This document shows, in pieces, positions 1 to 6,876 of a DNA stretch of 64,000 bases. The notes under the pieces were generated by a model that made no database searches, was not told the origin of the DNA, and saw only the letters and a list, made by a program, of their open reading frames with translations. The translations under genes and the position numbers were made by a program. Numbering within the stretch: position 1 is the first letter of the stretch; each line of letters begins with the position of its first letter. Origin of the DNA: Lysinibacillus sp. B2A1 (lineage in GTDB: Bacteria; Bacillota; Bacilli; Bacillales_A; Planococcaceae). The stretch lies in assembly GCA_002973635.1 (NCBI GenBank), contig CP027224.1:4536501-4600500 (forward strand), read 5' to 3'.

Positions 1-1305
1 ATAATGACCGCCACTATCCACGCAAGTCGCAGACACAACCAACTTCGAGCCGTCATTACTTAACCATTCCTTTTGTAAATAAGCATCCAGTTGCTCCCAT
101 ACCGCACTCTGACCAGGGTCCCCATAAAATATCTTATAAGAAATGCCCCAACTAATTTCATCTATACCCCAACCAACAATCTCTACCTCTAGTCGGTCGT
201 TTTGCACATCGACACCAGCCGTTAAAACAAGCACTCCGTCAGGAATATCACACTTGTAACGTTCCCTACGAGCAACTAACTTTGCATGATCTTGGTCATT
301 CGAGTTTTCTTCCCATGACTCCCCAAGCGTTGTATTTTTCCATGTTTTTAACATCTCTGTTCCCTTACGCTTCGCTTCTTTGAATTCAGCAATAATCTTC
401 GTCCACGATTCCCAAGGTGACGTCAACGCATTCATATGGAATCCACGTTTTGAAGCACCTGGTTTGCGAGCAATCCATTCACCAGGGCGATTCTTCCACT
501 CAACTTCTGTATGATGTTCCTTGCAATGAGCACACTCCATGCCAACTGGTTCAAAACGAATTTGTGTCCACTCATATGGTTGAAACTTTCCGCAACTTGG
601 ACAGGAAACACACCATTGCTCCATTGTGCTTTCTTCGTATTCTGCTTCAATCCTCGATGCACCTTTAATAGTAGGAGTCGAAACCGAGACTCGTTTACAA
701 TTCCAAAACGTTGTCGTACGCTTATGGGCTAACGATAATGGGTCACCCTCCGTACCTGCTGACGTAGGAAATCGATCTACTTCATCGGCCAATACGATAC
801 GAATTGGTCGAGAGGCTAAACTTGCTGGTGAATTTGCACCTACAAGTGAAATATGACCACCTGCAAACTTCTTATGAAGCAACGTGTTATTGCCGTCACG
901 CGCTTTCGCATCTGACACCTTTTTATTCAACGCTGGCGTGTCACGAATCATGGCAGCTAACCTGTCTTTGGAATAAGATTCAGCCATTTCTAATGTTGGC
1001 ATAACAAGCAACATCGGAGCTGGATCATAGTCAATAAAATAACCAATAATATTATTGAGTATTTCAGACTTCCCCACCTGCGAACTCGACATGACAATAA
1101 TATCCTCCACACTAGCATCGTTGAGTGCATTCATTATCTCTCGCTGATATGGCGCTCTGTCTGTGTTCCAACGTCCGTGTTCCGCTGACGATTCTTGCGA
1201 TAGAACACGCTCCTTATCTGCCCATTCAGACACTTTCAATTTTGGCGGTGGCGCTACTAAACTAGCTATCTTTTGAAACAGCTTTAGCGTTTGCTTTTGC
1301 GTCAT
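1..1305 (-). CDS. terL: Phage terminase large subunit, GpA type (C-terminus cut by window edge)
   Basis: This is the DNA-packaging motor ATPase/nuclease. 435 residues are visible and the frame is open to base 1. The ATG at 1305 follows a GGAGG eight bases upstream. A deviant Walker A (SSSQVGKSE, about 73-81), a Walker B (VLADEVDRF, about 171-178) and a zinc-binding cysteine cluster (C232, C235, C238, C258, C261) are typical of the lambda gpA/GpA family. The visible end carries DSGGHY, a conserved aspartate motif of the nuclease domain. The start overlaps the small-subunit gene by 44 bases. The remaining C-terminus is outside the window. Confidence 0.93.
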   Translation of the reverse strand, partial: MTQKQTLKLFQKIASLVAPPPKLKVSEWADKERVLSQESSAEHGRWNTDRAPYQREIMNALNDASVEDIIVMSSSQVGKSEILNNIIGYFIDYDPAPMLLVMPTLEMAESYSKDRLAAMIRDTPALNKKVSDAKARDGNNTLLHKKFAGGHISLVGANSPASLASRPIRIVLADEVDRFPTSAGTEGDPLSLAHKRTTTFWNCKRVSVSTPTIKGASRIEAEYEESTMEQWCVSCPSCGKFQPYEWTQIRFEPVGMECAHCKEHHTEVEWKNRPGEWIARKPGASKRGFHMNALTSPWESWTKIIAEFKEAKRKGTEMLKTWKNTTLGESWEENSNDQDHAKLVARRERYKCDIPDGVLVLTAGVDVQNDRLEVEIVGWGIDEISWGISYKIFYGDPGQSAVWEQLDAYLQKEWLSNDGSKLVVSATCVDSGGHY

Positions 1306-1840
1306 CTTCTACTACCTCCACAATATCATTTTCTATTAATTCAACGAACATCGATGGATCATACGAAGCTAACTCATGAAGTGCCTCATGAATATTTTCC
1401 TCAAGTAAAGCTTCAATCAGCTTAGGATCATCTCGATTAATGAGCCTAGGCGCAACTTTCGTTGGCAACGATAACATTTTTGAACGAAAAGCCATCACCA
1501 TATGATTGAGTATTTTCTCAACCTCTTCTGATCTATGCATTTCTTTCTTAATATGAGCCAATTCAATTTCTGCTTTCTCACGCTTCGCTTTTTCATGCAA
1601 CCACTTCTCATAGTCTAATGACTCAGCCACATCATTTTCATCGATGCCGTCAAAAGACAATTTTAGAAACGTCACATATTTGCTTACTGTATCTATCAAA
1701 TCAAAGCGACCATGAGCAACACGGCTTATGACGCCTTCTTCAACAAGCTGCCTCACTCGCCGCTCGGTTAAATTGAACATCTTAGCAATAGCTTTCGTAT
1801 TCACAACCAGGTCATTTACCGGTGTTTTTACCTCTGTCAT
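1262..1840 (-). CDS. terS: Phage terminase small subunit (Nu1-like)
   Basis: The 192-residue protein has an N-terminal winged-helix DNA-binding segment (TKAIAKMFNLTERRVRQLVE), which in the lambda Nu1 family recognises the packaging site, followed by a charged helical region (about 70-110) and an acidic C-terminus. A GTG nine bases upstream is in frame, but the GGGGG ribosome site is spaced correctly only for the ATG at 1840. It overlaps terL, which supports the pair. A 580-bp non-coding stretch lies upstream, where a cos site would be expected. Confidence 0.85.
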   Translation of the reverse strand: MTEVKTPVNDLVVNTKAIAKMFNLTERRVRQLVEEGVISRVAHGRFDLIDTVSKYVTFLKLSFDGIDENDVAESLDYEKWLHEKAKREKAEIELAHIKKEMHRSEEVEKILNHMVMAFRSKMLSLPTKVAPRLINRDDPKLIEALLEENIHEALHELASYDPSMFVELIENDIVEVVEDDAKANAKAVSKDS

Positions 1841-1849
1841 TACTTTCAC

Positions 1850-2430
1850 CCCCTTTCATTGGAAGGAAGGACCCTTTCACACCATTTTGTATCTAGCAGG
1901 ATTTCGGGACTCGCGAGACCCGCAGGTCGACTTTATCTGTCAGAAGAACCTACTTTATTTAAATTGCGTTAAAAAAAAACACAATTCATTAGCATCCTTA
2001 TGCTTGTGAACCCTTGCTATGACTGAACATAACAAAAGCGACACCTCGACATTACATCGAAGCATCGCTTGGGTCTTGCTCATATCCAGCTATCACACAC
2101 TAACATCTTACCACATCTAAAAACCAAATCTCTGTCAAAAATCTCCCAAAAGTCTCCCATTTTCCTGTCATGTTTCTTTCAGAAAACTTCTTTATATGGC
2201 TATCCACAGCTTTATACACATCTCCACCACATTAACATATCTTATATTCTGTTAATGTCCACGAGCATGCGTAAACCTATTCATAACAATACTTTGCACC
2301 CACTTCTAATATTGAGCTTTACAGTGCCTTATTATGTAAATGTCTTTAGTGTATGAAAGTGTCATAAAATAATTGAATCACTTATATTGCCGAAAATGAG
2401 CAAAATAAAAACACCCCGATTTTTCGAGAT
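1850..2430. other. 580-bp non-coding stretch with candidate cos region
   Basis: No minus-strand frame with a ribosome site is seen here, and the short plus-strand frames have unphage-like composition and no ribosome sites. The region carries a GC-rich near-perfect palindrome at 1905-1922 in AT-rich DNA. Position just upstream of terS is where cos sites of many Gram-positive siphoviruses lie. Assignment as cos is inference. Confidence 0.45.
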
Positions 2431-2432
2431 GT

Positions 2433-2999
2433 TTAGTATGGTAACTTCTTATATGCTGCATCTATTGCCTCTTGGCTTATACCTATATACTTTCTAGTAA
2501 TGTACTCTGCACTATGATTGAATATATCCTGTAATAGTGCAATATCTTTCGTTTCTTGATACATATGATAGCCAAACGTCTTCCTTAGCGTATGTGTACC
2601 TATTTCTTCTAAACCGCATGCATGTGCAGCTTCCCTTAATATATCGTATGCACGTACACGAGTAATTGGTTTATTCCGCCCTTGACGTGATTTAAAGAGA
2701 TATTCTTCATCAACTAAACCTATAACATATTTATCAATCATCTTTTTTAATGAAGCTAAAATAGGTATCCTCTTAGTTGTAGCCCCCTTCTTTTTAGTCT
2801 TCTGTGTCTTTTGTTCTTTTATAAAGAAGACATTCTTCCCCTTAACATCCTTCACTTTAATACGCAAGATGTCACTGATCCGTAACCCTGTATAAATACC
2901 AAAGCAAAACAGTAATTCATTACGAGCGTTCCTATCAGCCAAGAACGCCCTCACTTCTACAATTTTTTCAAGATCACGTATCGGCTGTACAAAATTCAT
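2433..2999 (-). CDS. Short phage tyrosine recombinase (XerC/D-like catalytic domain)
   Basis: The 188-residue protein is almost only the catalytic domain of the tyrosine recombinase family. Visible active-site elements are TGLRISD (Arg about 40), HTLRKTFG (HxxR), FNHS (His) and a C-terminal Tyr in ITRKYIG. The N-terminal SAM-like core-binding domain is essentially missing. It overlaps the ArpU-like gene by four bases, so the two are co-translated. It is distinct from the full-length integrase at the other end of the visible prophage. Similar short recombinases sit beside terminase genes in Bacillus phages; their role is not settled. Confidence 0.85.
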   Translation of the reverse strand: MNFVQPIRDLEKIVEVRAFLADRNARNELLFCFGIYTGLRISDILRIKVKDVKGKNVFFIKEQKTQKTKKKGATTKRIPILASLKKMIDKYVIGLVDEEYLFKSRQGRNKPITRVRAYDILREAAHACGLEEIGTHTLRKTFGYHMYQETKDIALLQDIFNHSAEYITRKYIGISQEAIDAAYKKLPY

Positions 3000-3439
3000 T
3001 TTGCCATCGCCTCCTGCTGATAAACCTCAACTCGTAGGCCCAACGCTAATTTATAAAGCGCTTGACTACGTATGCGATAAAATTTGCTCTCAGACATTCG
3101 TAGTTCAGTATAGATTTCGTAATTGTACATTGGTTCCACATCTAAATATGCCAGTGAAATCAATTGACGCTCGATCTGCGTTAACTTACATAAACCTCGA
3201 TTGAACCAAGAGAAAAACTTAATATACTCCTGCATAAAGTCAGCTCCCTTTACTGCAGCCTTTTCCACACTCGATTGCTTAACGTTCGAATAATTCGGCA
3301 TCTCCAATGTGTACCTCGCTGTAATTGCTGGCATCAAATCCTCAGGCGTTGTCAGCATGAAAGTACGATATTGCCTCAATGTTGCCTCGACTGCCTCTTG
3401 TGTTGCCTTGCCATCAATGTTTTGTAGTAAATCTTTCAT
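2996..3439 (-). CDS. ArpU-family phage late transcription regulator
   Basis: The 147-residue protein resembles the ArpU/RinA-like sigma-related activators that switch on packaging and lysis genes. The C-terminal part reads like a sigma region 4 helix-turn-helix: LTQIERQLISLAYLD, followed by NYEIYTELRMSESKFYRIRSQ. Its position immediately before the late genes fits. It overlaps the following recombinase gene by four bases. Confidence 0.8.
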   Translation of the reverse strand: MKDLLQNIDGKATQEAVEATLRQYRTFMLTTPEDLMPAITARYTLEMPNYSNVKQSSVEKAAVKGADFMQEYIKFFSWFNRGLCKLTQIERQLISLAYLDVEPMYNYEIYTELRMSESKFYRIRSQALYKLALGLRVEVYQQEAMAK

Positions 3440-3453
3440 GGTTTATTCCCCCT

Positions 3454-3630
3454 CTATTTTCTGCGTACGGATCTGTTCACTCGCTTATACGTATCTCGAT
3501 TAATACCCATCAATTCCTCTACCTCGCGGCGACTCATCTTACTCTTTTTAGGCTGACGTCTTTTTGACGCTTGCCCTTGTTCCTTCTTGTCTAACCCCTT
3601 TTGCACTAGTTCCGTTTGCATCGTTCTCAC
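3454..3630 (-). CDS. Small basic phage protein
   Basis: 58 residues from a GTG at 3630, chosen because AAGGGGTG lies about six bases upstream; longer upstream readings have no ribosome site. The protein is very basic, with a lysine/arginine stretch and a helix-turn-helix-like C-terminus (SRREVEELMGINRDTYKRV). It ends 15 bases before the ArpU-like gene. Function unknown; a small DNA-binding regulator is possible. Confidence 0.6.
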   Translation of the reverse strand: MRTMQTELVQKGLDKKEQGQASKRRQPKKSKMSRREVEELMGINRDTYKRVNRSVRRK

Positions 3631-3647
3631 GTAACTCACCCCTTTAA

Positions 3648-3702
3648 ATATAAAAAGAGGCACCAACAAAACAGGTCATTCACCTGTCTGTTAGTGCCTC
3701 CG
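3648..3702 (-). terminator. Rho-independent terminator
   Basis: On the minus strand GAGGCACTAACAGACAGGT pairs with ACCTGTTTTGTTGGTGCCTC around a short loop (3657-3700), followed by a T run (3651-3656). It lies after the GIY-YIG-like gene and before the small basic gene, separating the middle operon from late regulators. Confidence 0.8.
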
Positions 3703-3744
3703 GTATTTTCCGTAAAGGCTAGTATTAAATTAATTAATAATTAT

Positions 3745-4152
3745 CTATTCTTGTTTAAATACATCAGATATATCATAGTACTCCATAAATACTGGTCTTG
3801 CTTTATTTTTCTTAATTAATCTATTTAATTCAATGCCATTAATATCAAATTTTTTCTTCATTATGTTTTTTGTCATATAGCGATCGTTAGGTGGTAACAC
3901 TGTATTATACTTTGGAAGTAAATCAAAAATAAGATTATAAAATAGCTCTTCCATCGTTCCATCAAAGCCAAAACTATCTATACTTAAAATAGAGACGTGT
4001 GTAAAGATTTTATCATTATGATTTGATACAGGTGGGAATACTTTTGTCGTTTTACCAATATAGACTATTTCATCGTTCTCTAATAAGAAATAAAAATAAT
4101 CGCCATCTTTATATTCAATTTTTCTCTCTCTTATAATTGCAGAGTATTTCAT
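3745..4152 (-). CDS. GIY-YIG-like nuclease-fold protein
   Basis: The 135-residue protein begins with a segment resembling the GIY-YIG core: YFYFLLENDEIVYIGKT (about 19-35), with the first element degenerate (YFL instead of GIY). A short helix with HNDK follows, then MEELFYNLIFDLLPKYNT, the usual Glu-containing helix and KPKYN-like motif. The catalytic Arg of the classical family is not obvious, so nuclease activity is uncertain. A ribosome site (AGAGGTG) precedes the ATG. Located between late regulators and the moron-like gene. Confidence 0.6.
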   Translation of the reverse strand: MKYSAIIRERKIEYKDGDYFYFLLENDEIVYIGKTTKVFPPVSNHNDKIFTHVSILSIDSFGFDGTMEELFYNLIFDLLPKYNTVLPPNDRYMTKNIMKKKFDINGIELNRLIKKNKARPVFMEYYDISDVFKQE

Positions 4153-4412
4153 TGATAAACACCTCTTCCTCTAGACCTACATTAAAAGTTTATTTTTAAT
4201 ATTATATAATAGTTTAATACTTTTAAATATCGTAATCAATTTCAGTAAACTTCATAACTACTGTAAGACACATTGTTTATCAATCCAAATACTCATTTGG
4301 AACACCTATTCTTCTGCATCTTAAAAAGTTTGTTCCTGTATTAACTATTCATTCTTTGAAATATCTGCTAAATTTACTTTAGATTTATTTGACTAAGAAT
4401 GGAGAAAATATT

Positions 4413-4880
4413 ATGAAAAAATCGTATCATATACTTATTTTTCTTGGTGTTGTAATGCTTGCTTTTTATGTGGTGAATGATAACGAAAAATTCGAAATTA
4501 CTGTTGACCAAAGTAATACTCAATATATGGTGAAAGATGATCCATATAAGGGATTGATAAGTGATAATACACAAACAGATTTGGAAAACATTATTAAAAA
4601 AGAAGCTGATAAATTCATGATAGAAAATTTTGGAAGTTATACAAAAACAACATGGTTTGACTCTGTTGCAGCTACTTCAGCCTCTATAAATAAAAACGGT
4701 AAATATTTCTTAGTACAGTCAAAAGGAGACGAATATAATCCTCAAGCAAAACAGTTTTTACAAGGTTTACTAATGTACTTTAATGCTAAGACCTTGGATA
4801 AATCGTATAAAGTAGATAAAGTAATTTTAGTTGATCAAGATTTCAAAGTTTTATTTGAATCTGAAATTATTAAGTGGTAA
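4413..4880 (+). CDS. Membrane-anchored hypothetical protein (moron-like)
   Basis: 155 residues from the ATG at 4413, preceded by GGAG at eight bases. The N-terminus MKKSYHILIFLGVVMLAFYVV is one hydrophobic helix, a signal or anchor, so the rest is probably extracytoplasmic. No domain recognised; the C-terminus is rich in Lys, Asp and beta-prone residues. The gene is on the strand opposite to the lytic operon and is AT-rich, which fits an independently expressed cargo gene. It could be a lysogenic-conversion or superinfection-exclusion protein; that is inference only. Confidence 0.6.
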   Translation: MKKSYHILIFLGVVMLAFYVVNDNEKFEITVDQSNTQYMVKDDPYKGLISDNTQTDLENIIKKEADKFMIENFGSYTKTTWFDSVAATSASINKNGKYFLVQSKGDEYNPQAKQFLQGLLMYFNAKTLDKSYKVDKVILVDQDFKVLFESEIIKW

Positions 4881-4902
4881 AACAAATGAAGTAACCCAAA
4901 GA

Positions 4903-5121
4903 TCACTTCATCATCATATCAATTACTCTTTCTCGCACTCGCTGTACGCTTGTATGACTCATATTAAGCTTTGGGCCAATCCAACGGAAAGGCATACCTT
5001 CTAACAACCAGAAAAGTACTTCCTGTTCAACGTCGCCGGTTACCTTGTCTAGCTGGTAGCGATTTAGTTGTGTTCTTTCTTTTAACATAGGTTTGCCCTC
5101 ATACGGTGTGGTATAATACAT
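4903..5121 (-). CDS. Small phage protein with helix-turn-helix-like C-terminus
   Basis: 72 residues from the ATG at 5121, which has GAGGT seven bases upstream; the upstream in-frame ATG at 5142 has no good site. The segment FRWIGPKLNMSHTSVQRVRERV (about 50-70) looks like a helix-turn-helix of sigma region 4 type. Family not recognised. Confidence 0.6.
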   Translation of the reverse strand: MYYTTPYEGKPMLKERTQLNRYQLDKVTGDVEQEVLFWLLEGMPFRWIGPKLNMSHTSVQRVRERVIDMMMK

Positions 5122-5154
5122 TTGAGAAACCTCAAAGGGCATGAACCAATTCCA

Positions 5155-5188
5155 AGCTGTAGCGTTAGTAGACGCTGCGGCTTTTTTA
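5155..5188 (+). terminator. Plus-strand hairpin with T run
   Basis: AGCTGTAGCGT pairs with ACGCTGCGGCT (two G-U pairs) around a six-base loop, followed by six T. It points against the surrounding minus-strand operon. It could end transcripts from the plus-strand gene at 4413-4880 that run through the intervening gene in antisense. Confidence 0.6.
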
Positions 5189-5191
5189 TAT

Positions 5192-5323
5192 TCAGTTACC
5201 TTTTTTCGCTTCTATACGCTTTTTACGATGCTTTAAGTATCGTTCAATGTCTTCTTTAATTTCTTTATCTACAGTGCAACCAGGTACTTTTAAATCAATA
5301 AATATTTGTCCGCCCTCTTTCAT
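5192..5323 (-). CDS. Small phage protein, 43 residues
   Basis: The frame from ATG 5323 to TGA 5192 encodes a charged, basic 43-residue protein ending RKKRIEAKKGN. GGGAG lies seven to eight bases upstream, and the start overlaps the stop of the preceding gene as ATGA, which argues it is translated. Function unknown. Confidence 0.65.
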   Translation of the reverse strand: MKEGGQIFIDLKVPGCTVDKEIKEDIERYLKHRKKRIEAKKGN

Positions 5324-5541
5324 AAATACAACTCCCATTCATTTTGTTCAAAGCCATCCTCACTGATCTGTACAGGCTGACCGTCTACATCATCAAAATA
5401 TGTCATTCCAAAACCTTCAATATATTCACAGTCACCATAGTTGTATTTGTCTCCATATCGCTTTTTGAAATATGCTCTAGCTTCTATATGGTTCCTGAAT
5501 TCTGGGAATTTCGCTTCATTTTCTCGTTTAATAATGAACAT
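5320..5541 (-). CDS. Hypothetical phage protein, 73 residues
   Basis: Small acidic protein rich in aromatic residues (MFIIKRENEAKFPEFRNHIE at the N-terminus). GGAGAG lies about nine bases before the ATG. It overlaps the genes on both sides (14 bases upstream, four downstream), as in a compact phage operon. No family recognised. Confidence 0.65.
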   Translation of the reverse strand: MFIIKRENEAKFPEFRNHIEARAYFKKRYGDKYNYGDCEYIEGFGMTYFDDVDGQPVQISEDGFEQNEWELYL

Positions 5542-5668
5542 TGAAATATATCTCTCCGTTTACTGTATATTTTCGACTTATCCAACCTAAAATCACTACA
5601 CCTATCAACCCTGCCCGATTGATTTTGATTTCTAGTAATTCACCAACCCAATATTTATAAAACTTCAT
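5528..5668 (-). CDS. Small phage protein, 46 residues
   Basis: The frame from ATG 5668 to TAA 5528 encodes MKFYKYWVGELLEIKINRAG and a further 26 residues with a hydrophobic middle (GLIGVVILGWI). Its ATG overlaps the previous TGA as ATGA, so translation is probably coupled. Function unknown. Confidence 0.6.
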   Translation of the reverse strand: MKFYKYWVGELLEIKINRAGLIGVVILGWISRKYTVNGEIYFNVHY

Positions 5669-5844
5669 TTTTTCACATTCCCAACTCGTCTACGTTTACT
5701 CTCACTCACTTCAAACACCTTGCCATGCTGCCATTGGATAGAGTCTTGACCATACTCTTTAGGCTCTAGAACCTCTACAACTGCCCCTTGTTGTACAATG
5801 TATACTCCATCACCTAGTGCGCCCAAATTAACCGTATTGCCCAT
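5665..5844 (-). CDS. Small phage protein, 59 residues
   Basis: The frame from ATG 5844 to TGA 5665 has a strong GGAGGGG ribosome site. The N-terminal half is beta-rich (GDGVYIVQQGAVVEVLEP) and the C-terminus is basic (SKRRRVGNVKK). It overlaps the next gene by four bases. Function unknown. Confidence 0.65.
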   Translation of the reverse strand: MGNTVNLGALGDGVYIVQQGAVVEVLEPKEYGQDSIQWQHGKVFEVSESKRRRVGNVKK

Positions 5845-5924
5845 ATAAGCCCCTCCCTGTTATAATTGCTGTAGTGATTTAAGCGAGAGGGCTTAATTGT
5901 AGAGCTACGGCTGCAACCGTAGCT

Positions 5925-6173
5925 TTACGCAATCCATTCCAATTCATGAACATCACATAAAATAACTTCCTCGGAAAACTTCACTGCCACTGTATTTTTC
6001 TTAACCTCAAGCACGGTCCCAAGTTTCCCAATCAAATACTCAAAGTAATATTTTCGATAATTATGGATTTCCCAATTGTTTGACTCATCTAATAGCAAAA
6101 GCTTCACTCTGTCATGAATCTGAAAATCATGCCTTGGCTGTGCTGGGTAATCAAAGATACTTAGCTGCTGCAT
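5925..6173 (-). CDS. Hypothetical phage protein, 82 residues
   Basis: An acidic protein with KOW/SH3-like beta pattern: HDRVKLLLLD, then YLIGKLGTVLEVKKNTVAVKF. That pattern suggests a small barrel, but no family can be named. AAGGA lies six bases before the ATG. Its start overlaps the end of the frameshifted upstream gene by 13 bases. A GC-rich hairpin without a T run follows at 5901-5923. Confidence 0.6.
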   Translation of the reverse strand: MQQLSIFDYPAQPRHDFQIHDRVKLLLLDESNNWEIHNYRKYYFEYLIGKLGTVLEVKKNTVAVKFSEEVILCDVHELEWIA

Positions 6174-6558
6174 GATAATTCCTTCTTAGACACTGGACCA
6201 CGTTTGCCAGTTAGTCCCTGCCATACCTTCCATTCGTTGAGTTCTTGTATGGAGATGCCATAATGCTCTGCTATTTGGTAGTTTTTAAGCCCATCTCTTG
6301 CAAATCCAAGTATCGATCTATTGTTAAAATCATGCCGTGTGCAGTCATTGATTCTGCTAAAATATCATTTTTTGTTTTTTTATGTTGCTCTTTAGTACCA
6401 TGATGGTTTAACAGACTTTTACCGATTTCATTGAATTTTATGAAGATGTCGCAAGACTTACAGCTCTTAGCGTTACGATCATATCGTTTTGAACAAGTAA
6501 CACAGTGCTGATTGTGTAATGCATTTTGCTGCTTTAAAAGCTCAATTCGTAGATTCAT
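6161..6558 (-). pseudogene. Zinc-finger plus helix-turn-helix phage protein, split by a one-base frameshift
   Basis: The frame from ATG 6558 (AAGGAGGG upstream, ATGA overlap with the previous gene) encodes a four-cysteine zinc motif (CVTCSKRYDRNAKSCKSC) and stops at 6271 with LQEMGLKTTK. The -1 frame is open across this point and encodes LKNYQIAEHYGISIQELNEW and on to a TAA at 6161, a clear helix-turn-helix. It has no start codon of its own. One extra A in the five-A run near 6281 would join both halves into a 132-residue protein. It is either a real loss-of-function indel, a sequencing error, or slippage. Confidence 0.75.
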
Positions 6559-6734
6559 TCCATTCCCTCCTTTGATTGCCTTTCCATCACACAGCACCAA
6601 TGACCGCTGTAGTGATGCCTTCCAAGTTTTCCAACCCTTCGCCAGTTACGTTTCTCGCTCTCAGCAATTTTCTTTTGTAAATCATGCTCTGTTACTGCTT
6701 TAACAAGTTTACGTCCATAAAATTGATTCGCCAT
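6555..6734 (-). CDS. Small basic phage protein, 59 residues
   Basis: Starts at ATG 6734, four bases after the stop of the preceding small gene; an in-frame GTG at 6749 is an alternative. It is basic and aromatic (MANQFYGRKLVKAVTEHDLQ, then WRRVGKLGRHHYSGHWCCV). The stop overlaps the next start as ATGA. Function unknown. Confidence 0.6.
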   Translation of the reverse strand: MANQFYGRKLVKAVTEHDLQKKIAESEKRNWRRVGKLGRHHYSGHWCCVMERQSKEGME

Positions 6735-6738
6735 AGAT

Positions 6739-6876
6739 TTACACCGCACTTTCGTTCATGCCTTTTGCCATTTCCACATCATACATACGATCTAGTTCTT
6801 CATCTGACAATTTTTCAAGGTATTGCTCTGAATACCCTGTCATTAAGTGGAGAATAAAAACTAATTCATTTCTCAT
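6739..6876 (-). CDS. Small acidic phage protein, 45 residues
   Basis: The frame from ATG 6876 to TAA 6739 has AAAGGGGT upstream. It encodes a helical acidic protein (EQYLEKLSDEELDRMYDVEM). It overlaps the end of the replication gene by 11 bases and is followed four bases later by the next start. The LSDEEL segment resembles short DUF-type phage proteins; no function known. Confidence 0.6.
   Translation of the reverse strand: MRNELVFILHLMTGYSEQYLEKLSDEELDRMYDVEMAKGMNESAV

Noticed and set aside
417..1004. Several 60-85 codon frames on both strands
   Set aside because: They lie inside the open terminase large-subunit frame, which has clear motifs; none has a ribosome site.
1728..2356. Plus-strand frames of 93 and 95 codons
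   Set aside because: Composition is unlike a protein (His/Ser/Leu-rich from AT-rich DNA), no ribosome sites, and opposite to the operon.
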